64,000 nt of DNA from Longirhabdus pacifica (GCF_004115085.1 NZ_QXJP01000014.1:42548-106547), one strand, 5' to 3'; counted from the stretch's first letter, positions 35,364-45,132 are shown. Notes: generated by a model from the sequence alone, not told the origin. Program-made: numbers and translations.

Positions 35364-36059
35364 TTAATTCGTAGAAACATAGCGATCCAGACGACGTTCC
35401 ATTCTATCTTGCAAGATCGATAAAATGAAGCAGATAATCCAGTACAACAAAGCAGCAAGAGAATACACAAACAGTACTTCGTATGTCGCTGCGGCTACTT
35501 CTTTCGCTCTCTGGAACATCTCTGTTACTAATATTAACGAAGCAAGGGATGTGTCTTTCACTAAGCTAATAAACGTATTGGATAATGGCGGCACGGATAC
35601 TCTTGTTGCTTGTGGCAATATAATCCGAAAAAGTGCCTGTCTATAACTCATGCCAATAGAGCTCGCAGCTTCCCATTGACCTTTAGGAATGGACTGAATT
35701 GCTGCTCGTATAATTTCAGATGCATAGGCTCCTACATTAAGGGAAAAACCGATAACAGCTGTTGGAAACGGATCTAGCGTCACCCCTACTGCAGGCAGAG
35801 CGTAAAATATAATAAATAGTTGCACTAGCAAGGGCGTTCCCCTAATGGCAGAAACATACACCCTCGCAATCATTTGCAGCGGTGTTACAGATGATATTCT
35901 TGCGAATGCCGTTAATAAAGCTAATACGATACCAACGATAAACGAGATGATGGATAACGGTATCGTATAAAAAATAGCCCCCTCCAACATTGGAGGTAGG
36001 GCATCTATAGCTATGTTAAATAGGCGTTCCCATTGTTCATTGCTATTAGTTAAGTACAT
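35364..36059 (-). CDS. tcyB: Amino acid ABC transporter permease, TcyB-like
   Basis: 231 residues from the ATG at 36059 (TTG 36068 is an alternative). About five membrane helices; the EAA loop [27 protein letters not shown] near residues 128-155 contacts the ATPase. [16 protein letters not shown] is the PAAT-family signature. It overlaps the binding-protein gene end by about 14 bases. Confidence 0.87.
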   Translation of the reverse strand: MYLTNSNEQWERLFNIAIDALPPMLEGAIFYTIPLSIISFIVGIVLALLTAFARISSVTPLQMIARVYVSAIRGTPLLVQLFIIFYALPAVGVTLDPFPTAVIGFSLNVGAYASEIIRAAIQSIPKGQWEAASSIGMSYRQALFRIILPQATRVSVPPLSNTFISLVKDTSLASLILVTEMFQRAKEVAAATYEVLFVYSLAALLYWIICFILSILQDRMERRLDRYVSTN

Positions 36060-36864
36060 CTTCACCAAACCATTTCTTTGATATTTCTAGATACGTACCG
36101 TCTTCTATCATTTCTTCTAAAGCTTCATTTACTGCTTGGACAAGCGTATCATTCCCTTGTCTAAACATGAATCCACTTTGAGATGCATCTTCTGATGTTG
36201 CCGCAATTTTCACCGGTGCATCTGGTTTTACCTTTTTATAATCTAAGATGGTTATTTTATCATTGATTGTAACATCTACACGATCGGTATTCAACAGATC
36301 AATAGCTTGATTAAACCCTTCCACACTCACAATTTCTGCTTCATATTGTTTCGCAATATCAGCGTAATTACTCGTTAATGACTGTGCAGCTTTTAATCCT
36401 TTTATATCTTCGAAATTAGTCACTTCACTGTTATCTTCGCTCGTTACAAGAACAGCAGAGGAAGTAATGTAATGGTTGGAAAAGTCATATTTCTTTAAAC
36501 GCTCTTCTTTAATTCCTACTTGATTCGCGATCATATCAAAGCGTTTCGCATCTAATCCAGCAAACATCGCATCCCATTGTGTTTCTTTAAATTCTGCTTC
36601 TACTCCTAAACGGTTTGCTACTTCTTTAGCAATTTCCACGTCAAAACCTGTTAATGCTCCACTTTCATCATGAAAAGTGTAAGGACGATACGTACCTTCT
36701 GTCCCAATGATCAGTGTACCTTCATCTTGTATGGTTGCAAGTAAATCTTGCTCTGATGAATCAGTTTCATTCTGGTCTGCTCCTGATGATTCAGTGTTAT
36801 TTCCACAACTAGCTAATATAAAAGTTAAACTAAGTATGATCATAGCGAAAAATAATTTCTTCAT
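36046..36864 (-). CDS. tcyA: Amino acid ABC transporter substrate-binding lipoprotein, TcyA-like
   Basis: 272 residues. Lipobox ILASC near Cys20, then an acidic linker and an SBP_bac_3 domain: [53 protein letters not shown], and [11 protein letters not shown]. The phrase DMIANQVGI with preceding aromatic residues is typical of cystine-binding proteins of this group. Membrane-anchored on the outer face. Ribosome site GGAGAG. Confidence 0.87.
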   Translation of the reverse strand: MKKLFFAMIILSLTFILASCGNNTESSGADQNETDSSEQDLLATIQDEGTLIIGTEGTYRPYTFHDESGALTGFDVEIAKEVANRLGVEAEFKETQWDAMFAGLDAKRFDMIANQVGIKEERLKKYDFSNHYITSSAVLVTSEDNSEVTNFEDIKGLKAAQSLTSNYADIAKQYEAEIVSVEGFNQAIDLLNTDRVDVTINDKITILDYKKVKPDAPVKIAATSEDASQSGFMFRQGNDTLVQAVNEALEEMIEDGTYLEISKKWFGEDVLN

Positions 36865-36915
36865 TTCTATCTCTCCAATTCTGACTGTTTTTATTGGTTT
36901 TGTTGGTATTTATGT

Positions 36916-36944
36916 ATATTATCTTATTTCCCTGCTCCTGTCAA
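36916..36944 (-). promoter_or_regulatory. SigA-type promoter of the cystine importer operon
   Basis: On the minus strand TTGACA (36939-36944), a perfect -35, and TAATAT (36916-36921) are 17 bases apart, about 50 bases upstream of the tcyA-like start. Confidence 0.75.
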
Positions 36945-37121
36945 AAGGAAATTATTTATTTTATTATGAGCTAAACATCCGTTAATCCATACCATCATTT
37001 CTTCATCTTATAGATATATTGAATGAAATTGTTCAACAAACTTGTGATAGCCATCACCACGGGTTTACAGGTGCTTAGATATAATGTAGAAAAATTTAAC
37101 ACAGGATGGAGGATGCCACAC

Positions 37122-38360
37122 ATGCTATCTCAAAAACACATCAAGTTAATTAAAGCAACAGCACCATTGTTTCAATTAAAAGGAAAGCAAATTACATCCC
37201 GCTTTTACCAAACCATGTTTAATGATCATCCTGAATTACTACATATATTTAACCAGACAAACCAACAGCAAGGGAAACAGCAAACCGCACTTGCTAACAC
37301 ATTATACGCTGCTGCAAAACATATCGATCAATTAGAAGCTATCTTACCTTCCGTCATCCAAACGGCACATAAGCACAGAGGGTTAGGCGTAAAGCCAGAG
37401 CATTACCCTATTGTTGGCACATATTTATTACAAGCCATGGCCGCGGAACTTGGGGATGAAGCAAATGGTGATGTCCTAGTAGCTTGGAAACAAACGTATG
37501 ATATCATTGCTGATCTATTTATGCAAGAAGAACAAAAAATATATGAAGCGGCTGCTAATCAGCTCGGAGGGTGGGATGGTTTCCGAACGTTTGTGATTAA
37601 GCGTAAGGAAAAAGAGTCAGACACCATTACTTCATTTTATTTATATCCTGGAGACGGCAAAAGTATTGCCTCCTTCCTGCCAGGACAATATATTACGGTT
37701 AAACTTATGCCAGAAGGCTCCCATCATACGCAACTAAGGCAGTACAGTTTGTCCAATGCTCCAGGAAGTAACTATTATCGCATTAGTGTCAAAAGAGAAG
37801 ATGCAAGAAAGAATAAACCAAAAGGATTCATCTCTACCTATTTACACGAAAAAATGAGTGTAGGTGATCCTATATCCCTAAGCTCTCCTGCTGGAAGTTT
37901 TACACTTGAACGTGGGAATGCCCCTGTCATGTTGCTCAGTGGTGGAGTGGGATTAACCCCGATGCTTAGTATGTTGCATAGCATGGTAGAGGATGGTTGT
38001 AAACGTGACATTTACTTTATTCATGCAGCGAGAAATGGTAACGTCCATGCCATGGATGACGAGGTAAGAGCGATTGCAGAAGCACATCAACATATTTACT
38101 ATGCTACTGCGTATGAAACACCGACCATAAGCGATCTTCAACATGCAACATATGATGAAGAAGGCATCATAACAAAGAGTTGGTTACAACAAATGATCCC
38201 TGTTCACCAACAACAAAACCTTCACGTCTATATGTGCGGGCCCATTCCGTTTATGCAGCGCATGTATAGAGACCTACAAGAAATGGGCATTCATAAGCAA
38301 CACATTCGTTACGAATATTTCGGTCCTACGGGTACATTGAAAGAAATAAGCAAAGTATGA
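37122..38360 (+). CDS. hmp: Flavohemoglobin (nitric oxide dioxygenase)
   Basis: 412 residues from the ATG at 37122 (GGATGGAGGATG upstream). The in-frame ATG at 37023 adds an atypical tail without a site. Residues 1-140 are a globin (proximal His in QTAHKHRGLGVKPEHY), 150-255 the FAD domain (RQYSLSNAP), and 260-410 the NAD(P)H domain (LLSGGVGLTPMLSML, YMCGPIPFMQ). Converts NO and O2 to nitrate with NAD(P)H in the cytoplasm, protecting from nitrosative stress. Single gene with a hairpin terminator. Confidence 0.95.
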   Translation: MLSQKHIKLIKATAPLFQLKGKQITSRFYQTMFNDHPELLHIFNQTNQQQGKQQTALANTLYAAAKHIDQLEAILPSVIQTAHKHRGLGVKPEHYPIVGTYLLQAMAAELGDEANGDVLVAWKQTYDIIADLFMQEEQKIYEAAANQLGGWDGFRTFVIKRKEKESDTITSFYLYPGDGKSIASFLPGQYITVKLMPEGSHHTQLRQYSLSNAPGSNYYRISVKREDARKNKPKGFISTYLHEKMSVGDPISLSSPAGSFTLERGNAPVMLLSGGVGLTPMLSMLHSMVEDGCKRDIYFIHAARNGNVHAMDDEVRAIAEAHQHIYYATAYETPTISDLQHATYDEEGIITKSWLQQMIPVHQQQNLHVYMCGPIPFMQRMYRDLQEMGIHKQHIRYEYFGPTGTLKEISKV

Positions 38361-38396
38361 GATATACTCGCACCTTCCATATATTGTTCTATAAAT

Positions 38397-38452
38397 AATG
38401 AAAAACGAGATCAGCAAGTTTGAACACCATACCTACTTTCTCGTTTTTCATT
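38397..38452. terminator. Bidirectional terminator between hmp and the Cys-rich gene
   Basis: AATGAAAAACGAGA and TCTCGTTTTTCATT form a perfect 14-bp stem with a 28-base loop. The T-rich arms lie on both strands, so it can serve the convergent neighbours. Confidence 0.75.
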
Positions 38453-38536
38453 CATCTACATCAATTTTTATTGTTGTCACTTCAGTTGAGAGAGATCCCA
38501 TTATGCTTAAAGCATCATAATTTTAGATGTATCGTG

Positions 38537-38956
38537 TTATCGTCCGCACGTACATCTTTTACATTTAGAAAAACGAAGCGGTATTTTTCGGCTTGTAAGT
38601 GTGCCATTCCTACCAATGAATTGTAAGTAGGCTCTTCTTCTGTTTTTATTTTTTATCTGAGTTCTAAACACTCTTTTTACAATCTTTCCTTTTACAGGAC
38701 TGGTTATAATGGTGAATTGTACGTTCTTACTTGGTTTGTAATTAAAAAAAGTTTTATTTCCCATTCTTTTTACACACACATCCGCATTGGACACTACCGC
38801 TATACTCGAAGAACCACAAACACCAGCAGGTATATAACATGTACATGAGTTTCCTGTGGTACAATTTGTATCACATAGTGTTGGACAACCTTCAGGATCG
38901 ATCGTTCTAATATTACACACACTTGGTATTACAGTAACTCGATTTTTTCTTCTCAT
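38537..38956 (-). CDS. Cys-rich basic protein, probable spore-surface protein
   Basis: 139 residues from the ATG at 38956, chosen for AAGGAGG at good spacing; an ATG at 39001 in frame lies inside the leader hairpin. Eleven cysteines cluster in residues 14-55 (CPTLCDTNC, NSCTCYIP) and at the C-terminus (CKRCTC), with a basic centre (FRTQIKNKNRRRAY). No signal peptide. Cys clusters resemble spore coat and exosporium proteins that cross-link by disulfides, but I cannot assign a family. The leader contains a long hairpin that hides the ribosome site. Confidence 0.6.
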   Translation of the reverse strand: MRRKNRVTVIPSVCNIRTIDPEGCPTLCDTNCTTGNSCTCYIPAGVCGSSSIAVVSNADVCVKRMGNKTFFNYKPSKNVQFTIITSPVKGKIVKRVFRTQIKNKNRRRAYLQFIGRNGTLTSRKIPLRFSKCKRCTCGR

Positions 38957-38959
38957 GAC

Positions 38960-39003
38960 AAATGCCTCCTTTTCTCCATGTATATAGAGAAAAAGAGGCA
39001 TTT
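38960..39003 (-). promoter_or_regulatory. Leader hairpin covering the ribosome binding site
   Basis: Two 17-base arms (38960-38976 and 38987-39003) pair with one G-T wobble in the minus-strand transcript around a 10-base loop. The 3' arm contains the AAAAGGAGG ribosome site of the Cys-rich gene, 4 bases before its ATG, so the folded leader should block initiation. Confidence 0.6.
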
Positions 39004-39065
39004 GCTTGTGCTCATATCACGACATTGTTTTTATTGAGCATGTTTTTTTACAAGTGAGCTTCTGT

Positions 39066-39917
39066 CTACGACAAGGCCACGTCACGCTTGGAAAAAATAT
39101 ACCATGACAGCACATTGAAAACAACAAAATAGACTGCCAAGACTGCCAATGAAAATCCTAACGATAACTCATTAGAGATCAGCGCTGCGCCCCCTCGATA
39201 CTGTGTCAATTCCAGATTAGGAAAAATACTGTACTTTCCCCAGTCATATCGCAGTAAGAAGAAGGAAATGATAGAACCTGTAAACATGATAAACATGGAA
39301 ATTCCAATCGCCATTGCACTACTTCTAAAGATCGTACCAATCATAAAACCGATCGACGTAATCATCAGGAGCTCTCCAAATGACAAAGCAAAATAAATAA
39401 GCATCTGAAGCATCATACTACGCTCCACGACTTCTCCATTGTCAGCCATGTATAAAAATGAAGCAGAAAATCCGTCGAATCCTTTTAATATCCCATTAAT
39501 CAAGATAGACAGTATAAATAATGTAGTTAACATGAATAACGCGAATATAATACACGCAATAAATTTTGAAAGCAGTACTTTACTTCGATGAAACGGACGA
39601 ATCAACAACAATTTTATTGTACCCCAAGAAAATTCAGCCGCTACAATATCACCAGCAATAACAATCGTGAAAATACTTACCAGCGACATCAAGCCAGCAA
39701 CTTGATACGCATTACTCCAAAAGGTGTTTTCATAATATATCAGCCCTTGAGCTTCCGCATATTGTTGTAACGGCGATACCCATCCCCAATTATCTAGCTC
39801 GTAGACATGCAGTAAAATGGACATGAGTAATATAATAATAATTAATATACCAAACATGACCCATGTTCTTGGACGACGATAAATTTTCATGTTTTCGTTT
39901 TTGATTAGATTAAACAA
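39066..39917 (-). CDS. ABC-2 type transporter permease
   Basis: 283 residues, six membrane helices (about 17-38, 70-90, 110-140, 175-200, 205-225, 255-275). AEFSWGTIKLLLIRPFHRSKVLLSKF near residue 98 is the typical ABC-2 coupling region. Partner of the ATPase encoded just upstream (8-base overlap). Similar pairs export bacitracin-like peptides or other amphiphiles (BcrAB style); the substrate is unknown. Confidence 0.87.
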   Translation of the reverse strand: MFNLIKNENMKIYRRPRTWVMFGILIIIILLMSILLHVYELDNWGWVSPLQQYAEAQGLIYYENTFWSNAYQVAGLMSLVSIFTIVIAGDIVAAEFSWGTIKLLLIRPFHRSKVLLSKFIACIIFALFMLTTLFILSILINGILKGFDGFSASFLYMADNGEVVERSMMLQMLIYFALSFGELLMITSIGFMIGTIFRSSAMAIGISMFIMFTGSIISFFLLRYDWGKYSIFPNLELTQYRGGAALISNELSLGFSLAVLAVYFVVFNVLSWYIFSKRDVALS

Positions 39918-40827
39918 TCTCTTTCCCCCCTGTCACTTCTAAAAATTGATCTTCGAGTGTTTTCGTGGCAGGAATAATGCTGTAAATGTCAATATGATGC
40001 TGTACTAAAGTTTGCACGACAGCTGGCACATGTTCTTTCTCCATATCGATAACAATGTGCTCCTTCCTCATCTCGAGGTTCATTTCTTGTTCCAATTGTT
40101 CTATGGCTTGTTTAGCCTTCTCTACATCATCTACTTCAACTATGTATTGCTGCACCGATTCGTTTGTTTTAATATGACGAACATCGATTAACTTACCTTC
40201 TTGAATAATCGCTACACGGTCACACATCAGTTCCATTTCGGATAATAAATGACTGGAGACGATGACAGATAATCCTTTCTTCTCCACCAGCTGGCGCAAA
40301 TAGTCTCTTAATTCACGTATGCCAGCAGGGTCTAGTCCATTGGTAGGCTCATCTAAAATTAATAAGGATGGTTGATGTAACAACGCTTGTGCAACACCTA
40401 ATCGCTGTCTCATGCCTAGTGAATACTTTTTCACCTTATCATGAATACGATTTTGCAATCCTACCAGTTGGATAACTTCATTTATGCGTTCCTTTGTTAT
40501 ACCGTGACTCATTCTTGCATAATGAATCAAATTTTGATAACCAGTTAAAAACTTATACATTTCTGGATTTTCTACGATGGCTCCAACGTGCTGAATAGCT
40601 TGTTCAAATTGCTTGGTAATACTTTTTCCGTGAATCGAAACGTCTCCCTCAGTGATGGATATGAGTCCTACCATCATGCGAATGGTCGTTGTTTTTCCTG
40701 CACCATTTGGACCAAGCAGTCCTAGAATTTCTCCTTTTTGCACACTTAAATCTAAGCCGTCGATAATCTTTCTATTCCCTACTTGCTTCGATACATTTTT
40801 TAGTACAGCAGTCGTTTCTACTGTCAT
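39910..40827 (-). CDS. ABC transporter ATP-binding protein (BcrA-like)
   Basis: 305 residues. Walker A GPNGAGKTTTIRMMVGL near residue 40, signature YSLGMRQRLGVAQALLHQPSLLILDEPTNGLDP near 135-165, switch His in SSHLLSEME. The C-terminal about 85 residues (QQYIVEVDDVEKAKQAI) form the accessory domain of DrrA/BcrA-type exporters. Pairs with the ABC-2 permease downstream. Ribosome site GGGAGGA. Confidence 0.92.
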   Translation of the reverse strand: MTVETTAVLKNVSKQVGNRKIIDGLDLSVQKGEILGLLGPNGAGKTTTIRMMVGLISITEGDVSIHGKSITKQFEQAIQHVGAIVENPEMYKFLTGYQNLIHYARMSHGITKERINEVIQLVGLQNRIHDKVKKYSLGMRQRLGVAQALLHQPSLLILDEPTNGLDPAGIRELRDYLRQLVEKKGLSVIVSSHLLSEMELMCDRVAIIQEGKLIDVRHIKTNESVQQYIVEVDDVEKAKQAIEQLEQEMNLEMRKEHIVIDMEKEHVPAVVQTLVQHHIDIYSIIPATKTLEDQFLEVTGGKEIV

Positions 40828-40860
40828 GATTTATCCTCCCTAATCCTTCGTAGCAATTTT

Positions 40861-40894
40861 GAAAAAGCCGCTTAGCAGAAAATTTCTAAGCGGC
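40861..40894 (-). terminator. Terminator of the TAXI-TRAP operon
   Basis: On the minus strand GCCGCTTAG...CTAAGCGGC forms a 9-bp stem followed by TTTTTC, about 20 bases after the permease stop. Confidence 0.85.
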
Positions 40895-40912
40895 AAATTA
40901 TTATTTTTATAT

Positions 40913-43096
40913 TTAGGATGGTTGTAATCTCGGTGTATCTTTTTTCACAAATTTTTGGAACAAGAAGATACTGATGATAATGCCTATTCCGATGTAATCC
41001 GTTAGTTGAGACTGATTGATTAGCAAAATCGTGGTAGATAATGCTAACAGGCGTTCAATCCATGAATACGGTTTGATCATATGTTTCTGAATGAACGTGG
41101 AGAAGGCAATAATGCCTAATAATGCTGTAACAATTGCCCAAGCTGTTTCATACCATGGCGCACCTTCTGCTTGTAATAATAAATGCTCATTCATAACAAA
41201 GGCAAATGGTAATAATAACGCTCCCGAATCGTATTTAAATCCTTGCACACCTGTTTTCACTGGTTCGGATTTGGCTATTCCTGCGGCAGCATAACCAGGC
41301 AAGTTAATCGGCGGTGTATCATCTGCCAAAATACCATAATAAAATACGAATAAATGTGCAGCAATGAGAGACACCCCTACATCCACAAGAGCTGGAGCCA
41401 TTACTGCTGCAAGTACAATATAGGTAGCTGTCGTTGGCAAACCAAGTCCCATGATCATACAAGCGACCATCGCTGCGATAAGTACGGCATAAATTGGGTC
41501 AACACCTAACTCTAACCCAAACAAATTGACAGACAAGTCCAGTTCCGCTATGCCAACGATGATAGTAGATAAGCTGACACCTAATCCTGTCGTGGTCACT
41601 ACACCGACTAAAATTCCGGCAGCAGCACAAGCTACCGCTACACTAACTGCGTTTTTTGCGCCCACTTCTAATGCGGCTAAAAACTCGCGCCATCCAAAAT
41701 GAAGACGATCTTGCTTCGCTTCTTCTTTGAATCTTGACCTTAATACCATCCCAATAATACTAATCCCGATACAAATGGCACCTGTAATCGCAAACTCACT
41801 AGGAAGATTACCAAATACATTAAATCCAAAAGCAACGAAGACGACGAGGAGAGAAAGTAAATATCCCATCCCTTTATAATTTTCCATCCAACTAGAAAAG
41901 AGTCCTAATAAGATGATCATAATGATCGCAATGTAAGCTGCTTTCGTCGGTGTAAAACCTTGCATTAAATAATAAATTAAGCCGACGATCGGAAACGCTA
42001 GAAATCCTCGAAGCGACAATACCATCTTTAATGGTGTTAATTGTTTACGGGGAATACCTTTTATATCATGTTTTAGCGCCTCAATATGCACCATAAACAA
42101 AATCGCCATATAAGCGAGAATCGATGGAATAATCGCTGCAATAGCAATTTCCAAATAAGGCAAACCTGTTGTTTCCGCCATAATGAATGCTGCTGCTCCC
42201 ATCACCGGTGGCAACAATTGTCCACTGGATGACGAAGCTACTTCAATCCCACCAGCCGTCTGTGGTTTAAACCCGACTTTTTTCATAAGGGGAATCGTAA
42301 ATGTCCCCGTCGTAACCACATTTGCAACCGAACTTCCAGAAATCGAACCCATGACACCACTACCGACAACCGCTGCCTTTGCAGGACCACCGCGGAAAGA
42401 ACCAAGTGCAGATAACGCGGATTGAATAAACATCTTCCCCGCTCCAGTAGCATCAAATAACGCACCAAATATAATAAATATCACGACATATGTAGATGAT
42501 ACATAAATCGGCATCCCGAAGATTCCTTCATCTGTATCTAGTTTCGTGACAAGACTGACAAAGTCATATCCTTGATGATAAATCGCTTCTGGAATGAGCC
42601 ATTCTAAGTATGGTGTTGTTTTGTATCCGATCAAACCATACGTAATAAAAATAAGAGCGATAATCATCAGCGGTAAACCGAGCACTCTGCGAGTTGCCTC
42701 AAGAATTAATAAAATCAAAGCAAAGGAGACAACCGTATCGAATGTTGTAGGGTCTCCTGAACGTGCCGCTAACTCAGAGAAATTAATAAATTTGTATGAC
42801 CCAATAAACAATGCGACTCCAGCAAGCAATAAGTCATACCACGGAATGGTCGTTTGGCCCGTCCCTTTTTTATATGGAAAAAGTAAGTAAACAATAATTA
42901 ATGCCCAACTAAGATGGACGACTCTTTGTTCCGAAATCACACCAAAGCCAGCGGTATACAAATGAAATAGTGACATCGCTATGGCAATGATAGCCACACT
43001 TATCGCAAGAATACCTCTCAGCTGCCGATCGGAGCCTTCCAACTCATCAATTTTTCGCTGCATTTCATCATTAATTTTATCTGCGGTATGCTGCAT
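40913..43096 (-). CDS. TRAP transporter fused permease (TAXI family)
   Basis: 727 residues, about 18 or more membrane helices. Single chain combining the small DctQ and large DctM membrane parts, as usual for TAXI systems. GSGVMGSISGSSVANVVTTGTFTIPLMKK near residue 225 and the GMGLPTTATYIVLA loop near 565 are DctM signatures. Imports an unknown organic acid or amino acid using an ion gradient, with the receptor encoded upstream at 43733. Starts with a charged, coiled N-terminus (DEMQRKIDELEG). Confidence 0.93.
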   Translation of the reverse strand: MQHTADKINDEMQRKIDELEGSDRQLRGILAISVAIIAIAMSLFHLYTAGFGVISEQRVVHLSWALIIVYLLFPYKKGTGQTTIPWYDLLLAGVALFIGSYKFINFSELAARSGDPTTFDTVVSFALILLILEATRRVLGLPLMIIALIFITYGLIGYKTTPYLEWLIPEAIYHQGYDFVSLVTKLDTDEGIFGMPIYVSSTYVVIFIIFGALFDATGAGKMFIQSALSALGSFRGGPAKAAVVGSGVMGSISGSSVANVVTTGTFTIPLMKKVGFKPQTAGGIEVASSSSGQLLPPVMGAAAFIMAETTGLPYLEIAIAAIIPSILAYMAILFMVHIEALKHDIKGIPRKQLTPLKMVLSLRGFLAFPIVGLIYYLMQGFTPTKAAYIAIIMIILLGLFSSWMENYKGMGYLLSLLVVFVAFGFNVFGNLPSEFAITGAICIGISIIGMVLRSRFKEEAKQDRLHFGWREFLAALEVGAKNAVSVAVACAAAGILVGVVTTTGLGVSLSTIIVGIAELDLSVNLFGLELGVDPIYAVLIAAMVACMIMGLGLPTTATYIVLAAVMAPALVDVGVSLIAAHLFVFYYGILADDTPPINLPGYAAAGIAKSEPVKTGVQGFKYDSGALLLPFAFVMNEHLLLQAEGAPWYETAWAIVTALLGIIAFSTFIQKHMIKPYSWIERLLALSTTILLINQSQLTDYIGIGIIISIFLFQKFVKKDTPRLQPS

Positions 43097-43184
43097 AGAC
43101 CTTCCTCCTCTGTTCCTAATGTATTCCTGCTCATATTGTCAGAATTTTTAGTTTTATAAACTATATATTCATTATTCTAACGGA

Positions 43185-43721
43185 TCAGAGCTGATATTTA
43201 TAGTACCAATATTTCCATTTTGGATAATTTTCCACTTGAATATAAATGATCTCGTTAGGAAAACGTTCCGATAAATTCAACGTCGTATCATCAATTTGAA
43301 AATGATGATCTGTAAAATCTCGCGGATGCATATAGATAGGCCCTTGCACTACATTCATGTCTTTAATGACATAAAAGCCATCTTTCATTGCGCCTGTTCC
43401 AGCATGTTCCGCATTATAAGCAATTCCCGCGCCAAATGAACAATTCCAACTTTCCATCAATACGAATTGTAACTGTTCATTCAGTGTCCATTTTTCGGTT
43501 AATGGGCATAATTCTACAGAATGAATAAAGGTGTGAGACAGCTGTGCACCTGTTTCTACACGTTGTACATAATACACCTCTTTACCATATTCATCTGAAA
43601 TGGTAAAAACATGTATACGCTTTCCAAATAAAAAAATAAGCACGATGATAACAATCAAAAAAATGGAAAAGAAGACACTGCCTTTCAGCAATGTCTTCTT
43701 GCTGTTCAATCTATGCATCAT
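43185..43721 (-). CDS. DUF1850 protein linked to TAXI-TRAP transporters
   Basis: 178 residues from the ATG at 43721 (TAAGG nine bases upstream). One N-terminal membrane helix (about 14-33), then an outside domain with FTHSVELCPLTEKW near residue 65, which is the DUF1850 core (HSVE...E). Encoded between the TAXI receptor and the fused permease, as in many TAXI operons, so probably an accessory part of the transporter. Molecular function unknown. Confidence 0.8.
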   Translation of the reverse strand: MMHRLNSKKTLLKGSVFFSIFLIVIIVLIFLFGKRIHVFTISDEYGKEVYYVQRVETGAQLSHTFIHSVELCPLTEKWTLNEQLQFVLMESWNCSFGAGIAYNAEHAGTGAMKDGFYVIKDMNVVQGPIYMHPRDFTDHHFQIDDTTLNLSERFPNEIIYIQVENYPKWKYWYYKYQL

Positions 43722-43732
43722 GATCAACAGCC

Positions 43733-44722
43733 TTACTTTTGCTCATCAAAGTATTTTTGCACACCAGGATGAACGTCAACAGGCATACCTTCTAATGCAG
43801 TATCTATGCTGATCATTTTTCCTCTCTCATGTGCCCCTGCTAATTCATCTGTATTTTCGTAGAATGCTTTCGCTAATTCGTACGCTAAGTCTTCACTCAC
43901 ATCTGCGCTAATTACGATCATCGCGCTTACTGCTACCGTATTAACGTCTGCTTCAAGATCATATGCTTCTTTTTCTAATGTGTAATCCACATAGAAAGGA
44001 TATTTTTCTTTCAATGTATTTCTCACATCATCTGGAAGAGCAATCACTTTTACCCCTTTAGTAGCCTTCAATTCTTGGATAGAAGCAGTAGGTGTTCCCG
44101 CTGTAACGAATGCTGCATCGATGTTGTTGTCTTTTAATTGAGCAGATGCATCACCAAAAGATAAATATTCAATTTGAATATCATCCTCAGAAATGCCAGC
44201 AGCGTCTAATACTTGGCGCGCATTTGCTTCTACTCCACTTGCTGCTTTCCCTACAGAGACTTTTTTCCCTTTTAAATCTTCCAAGGAATTAATTCCACTA
44301 TCTTCCGTTGTTACCAATTGAATAACTTCTGGATACAATACACCAAATCCATGAAGTCCTTCCACTGCATTATCTGCAAACATTTCTTCCCCATTAGCTG
44401 CATAATAAGTAATGTCATTTTGGATAAACGCTAACTCATAATCTCCATCTTTAATACCATTCACGTTCGCTACGGATGCATCACTTGTCAATGCACTTAC
44501 ACTTTTGACCATATCAAGTTCTGAAAAGATTTTTTGTGTTGCTACTCCTAATGGGTAGTATGTACCACTGTTGCCACCTGTACCAATGTTTAAACGATAC
44601 TCTGTTGTGTCGCCACCTTCATTACCACCCTCTGCATTGTCATCTGTATCATCTGATGAACCACAAGCTGCTAAGGAGAATGTCAAAATTCCTGCAAGCA
44701 TAACTAATAAAAACTTCTTCAT
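43733..44722 (-). CDS. TAXI-family TRAP transporter solute receptor
   Basis: 329 residues from the ATG at 44722, preceded by AAAGGG. Lipobox SLAAC near Cys20, then an acidic Asn/Glu/Gly linker. LNIGTGGNSGTYYPLGVATQKIF is the TAXI family start; KGKKVSVGKAASGVEANARQVL and DAAFVTAGTPTASIQEL follow. Binds the solute outside the membrane. First gene of the receptor - DUF1850 - permease operon. Confidence 0.93.
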   Translation of the reverse strand: MKKFLLVMLAGILTFSLAACGSSDDTDDNAEGGNEGGDTTEYRLNIGTGGNSGTYYPLGVATQKIFSELDMVKSVSALTSDASVANVNGIKDGDYELAFIQNDITYYAANGEEMFADNAVEGLHGFGVLYPEVIQLVTTEDSGINSLEDLKGKKVSVGKAASGVEANARQVLDAAGISEDDIQIEYLSFGDASAQLKDNNIDAAFVTAGTPTASIQELKATKGVKVIALPDDVRNTLKEKYPFYVDYTLEKEAYDLEADVNTVAVSAMIVISADVSEDLAYELAKAFYENTDELAGAHERGKMISIDTALEGMPVDVHPGVQKYFDEQK

Positions 44723-44861
44723 AACATAACACACCCTTTTAATTAATTTCTGATTTCTATCTGTTTTACTAATAGTATATTATAATATATTTGTCACTAT
44801 TTACAATACACATAATAAAACTAACAAAAATAATAACAAGATGTGAAATTTTTTGTGACAC

Positions 44862-44889
44862 AAAAATAGCTCTCCAACGTTCGGAGAGC
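44862..44889 (-). terminator. Terminator after the first YjcZ-type gene
   Basis: On the minus strand GCTCTCC...GGAGAGC forms a 7-bp stem followed by TATTTTTG, 20 bases after the stop. Confidence 0.75.
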
Positions 44890-44908
44890 CTTTATATATA
44901 AAGTCCAT

Positions 44909-45001
44909 TTATACGAAGAAACCCGCAGCTAAAATAATAACTAATAAAATAAAGAGAACTAAAACAATAGTTGCGCAAGAGCATGCACCAGTAGCACCCA
45001 T
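44909..45001 (-). CDS. YjcZ-family sporulation protein, copy 1
   Basis: 30 residues: a short Gly/Ala/Cys head (MGATGACSC) and a hydrophobic tail (IVLVLFILLVIILAAGFFV). The IVLVLFILLVII...GFFV pattern matches the YjcZ/Tiny TM sporulation family. A perfect AAAGGAGG ribosome site lies eight bases upstream. It is a paralogue of the next gene and has the same leader and promoter, so both arose by local duplication. Probably an inner-membrane or coat-associated spore peptide; exact role unknown. Confidence 0.85.
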   Translation of the reverse strand: MGATGACSCATIVLVLFILLVIILAAGFFV

Positions 45002-45030
45002 TCGATACACCTCCTTTTTCAGAGTTGATT

Positions 45031-45059
45031 TATCTTATGTGAATCTGCCAATACGGTGT
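45031..45059 (-). promoter_or_regulatory. SigK-type promoter of YjcZ-type gene 1
   Basis: On the minus strand CATAAGATA (45031-45039) fits the SigK -10 CATANNNTA exactly, and an ACC (45055-45057) lies 15 bases upstream as expected for the -35. This predicts late mother-cell expression. Confidence 0.6.
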
Positions 45060-45087
45060 GGACATTCCACCCTATTCACTCATAATT

Positions 45088-45121
45088 AAACAAAACGCCC
45101 TCCTATGATGGGAAGGCGTTT
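45088..45121 (-). terminator. Terminator after the second YjcZ-type gene
   Basis: On the minus strand AAACGCC-T-TCC...GGA-G-GGCGTTT forms a stem followed by TTGTTT, about 15 bases after the stop. Confidence 0.7.
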
Positions 45122-45132
45122 ATATATAATTA

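Noticed and set aside
36980..37060. Further copy of the nested-palindrome repeat
   Set aside because: Only the words ATTTCTTCATCTTATA and a GTTCAAC remain; too little to distinguish a decayed copy from chance.
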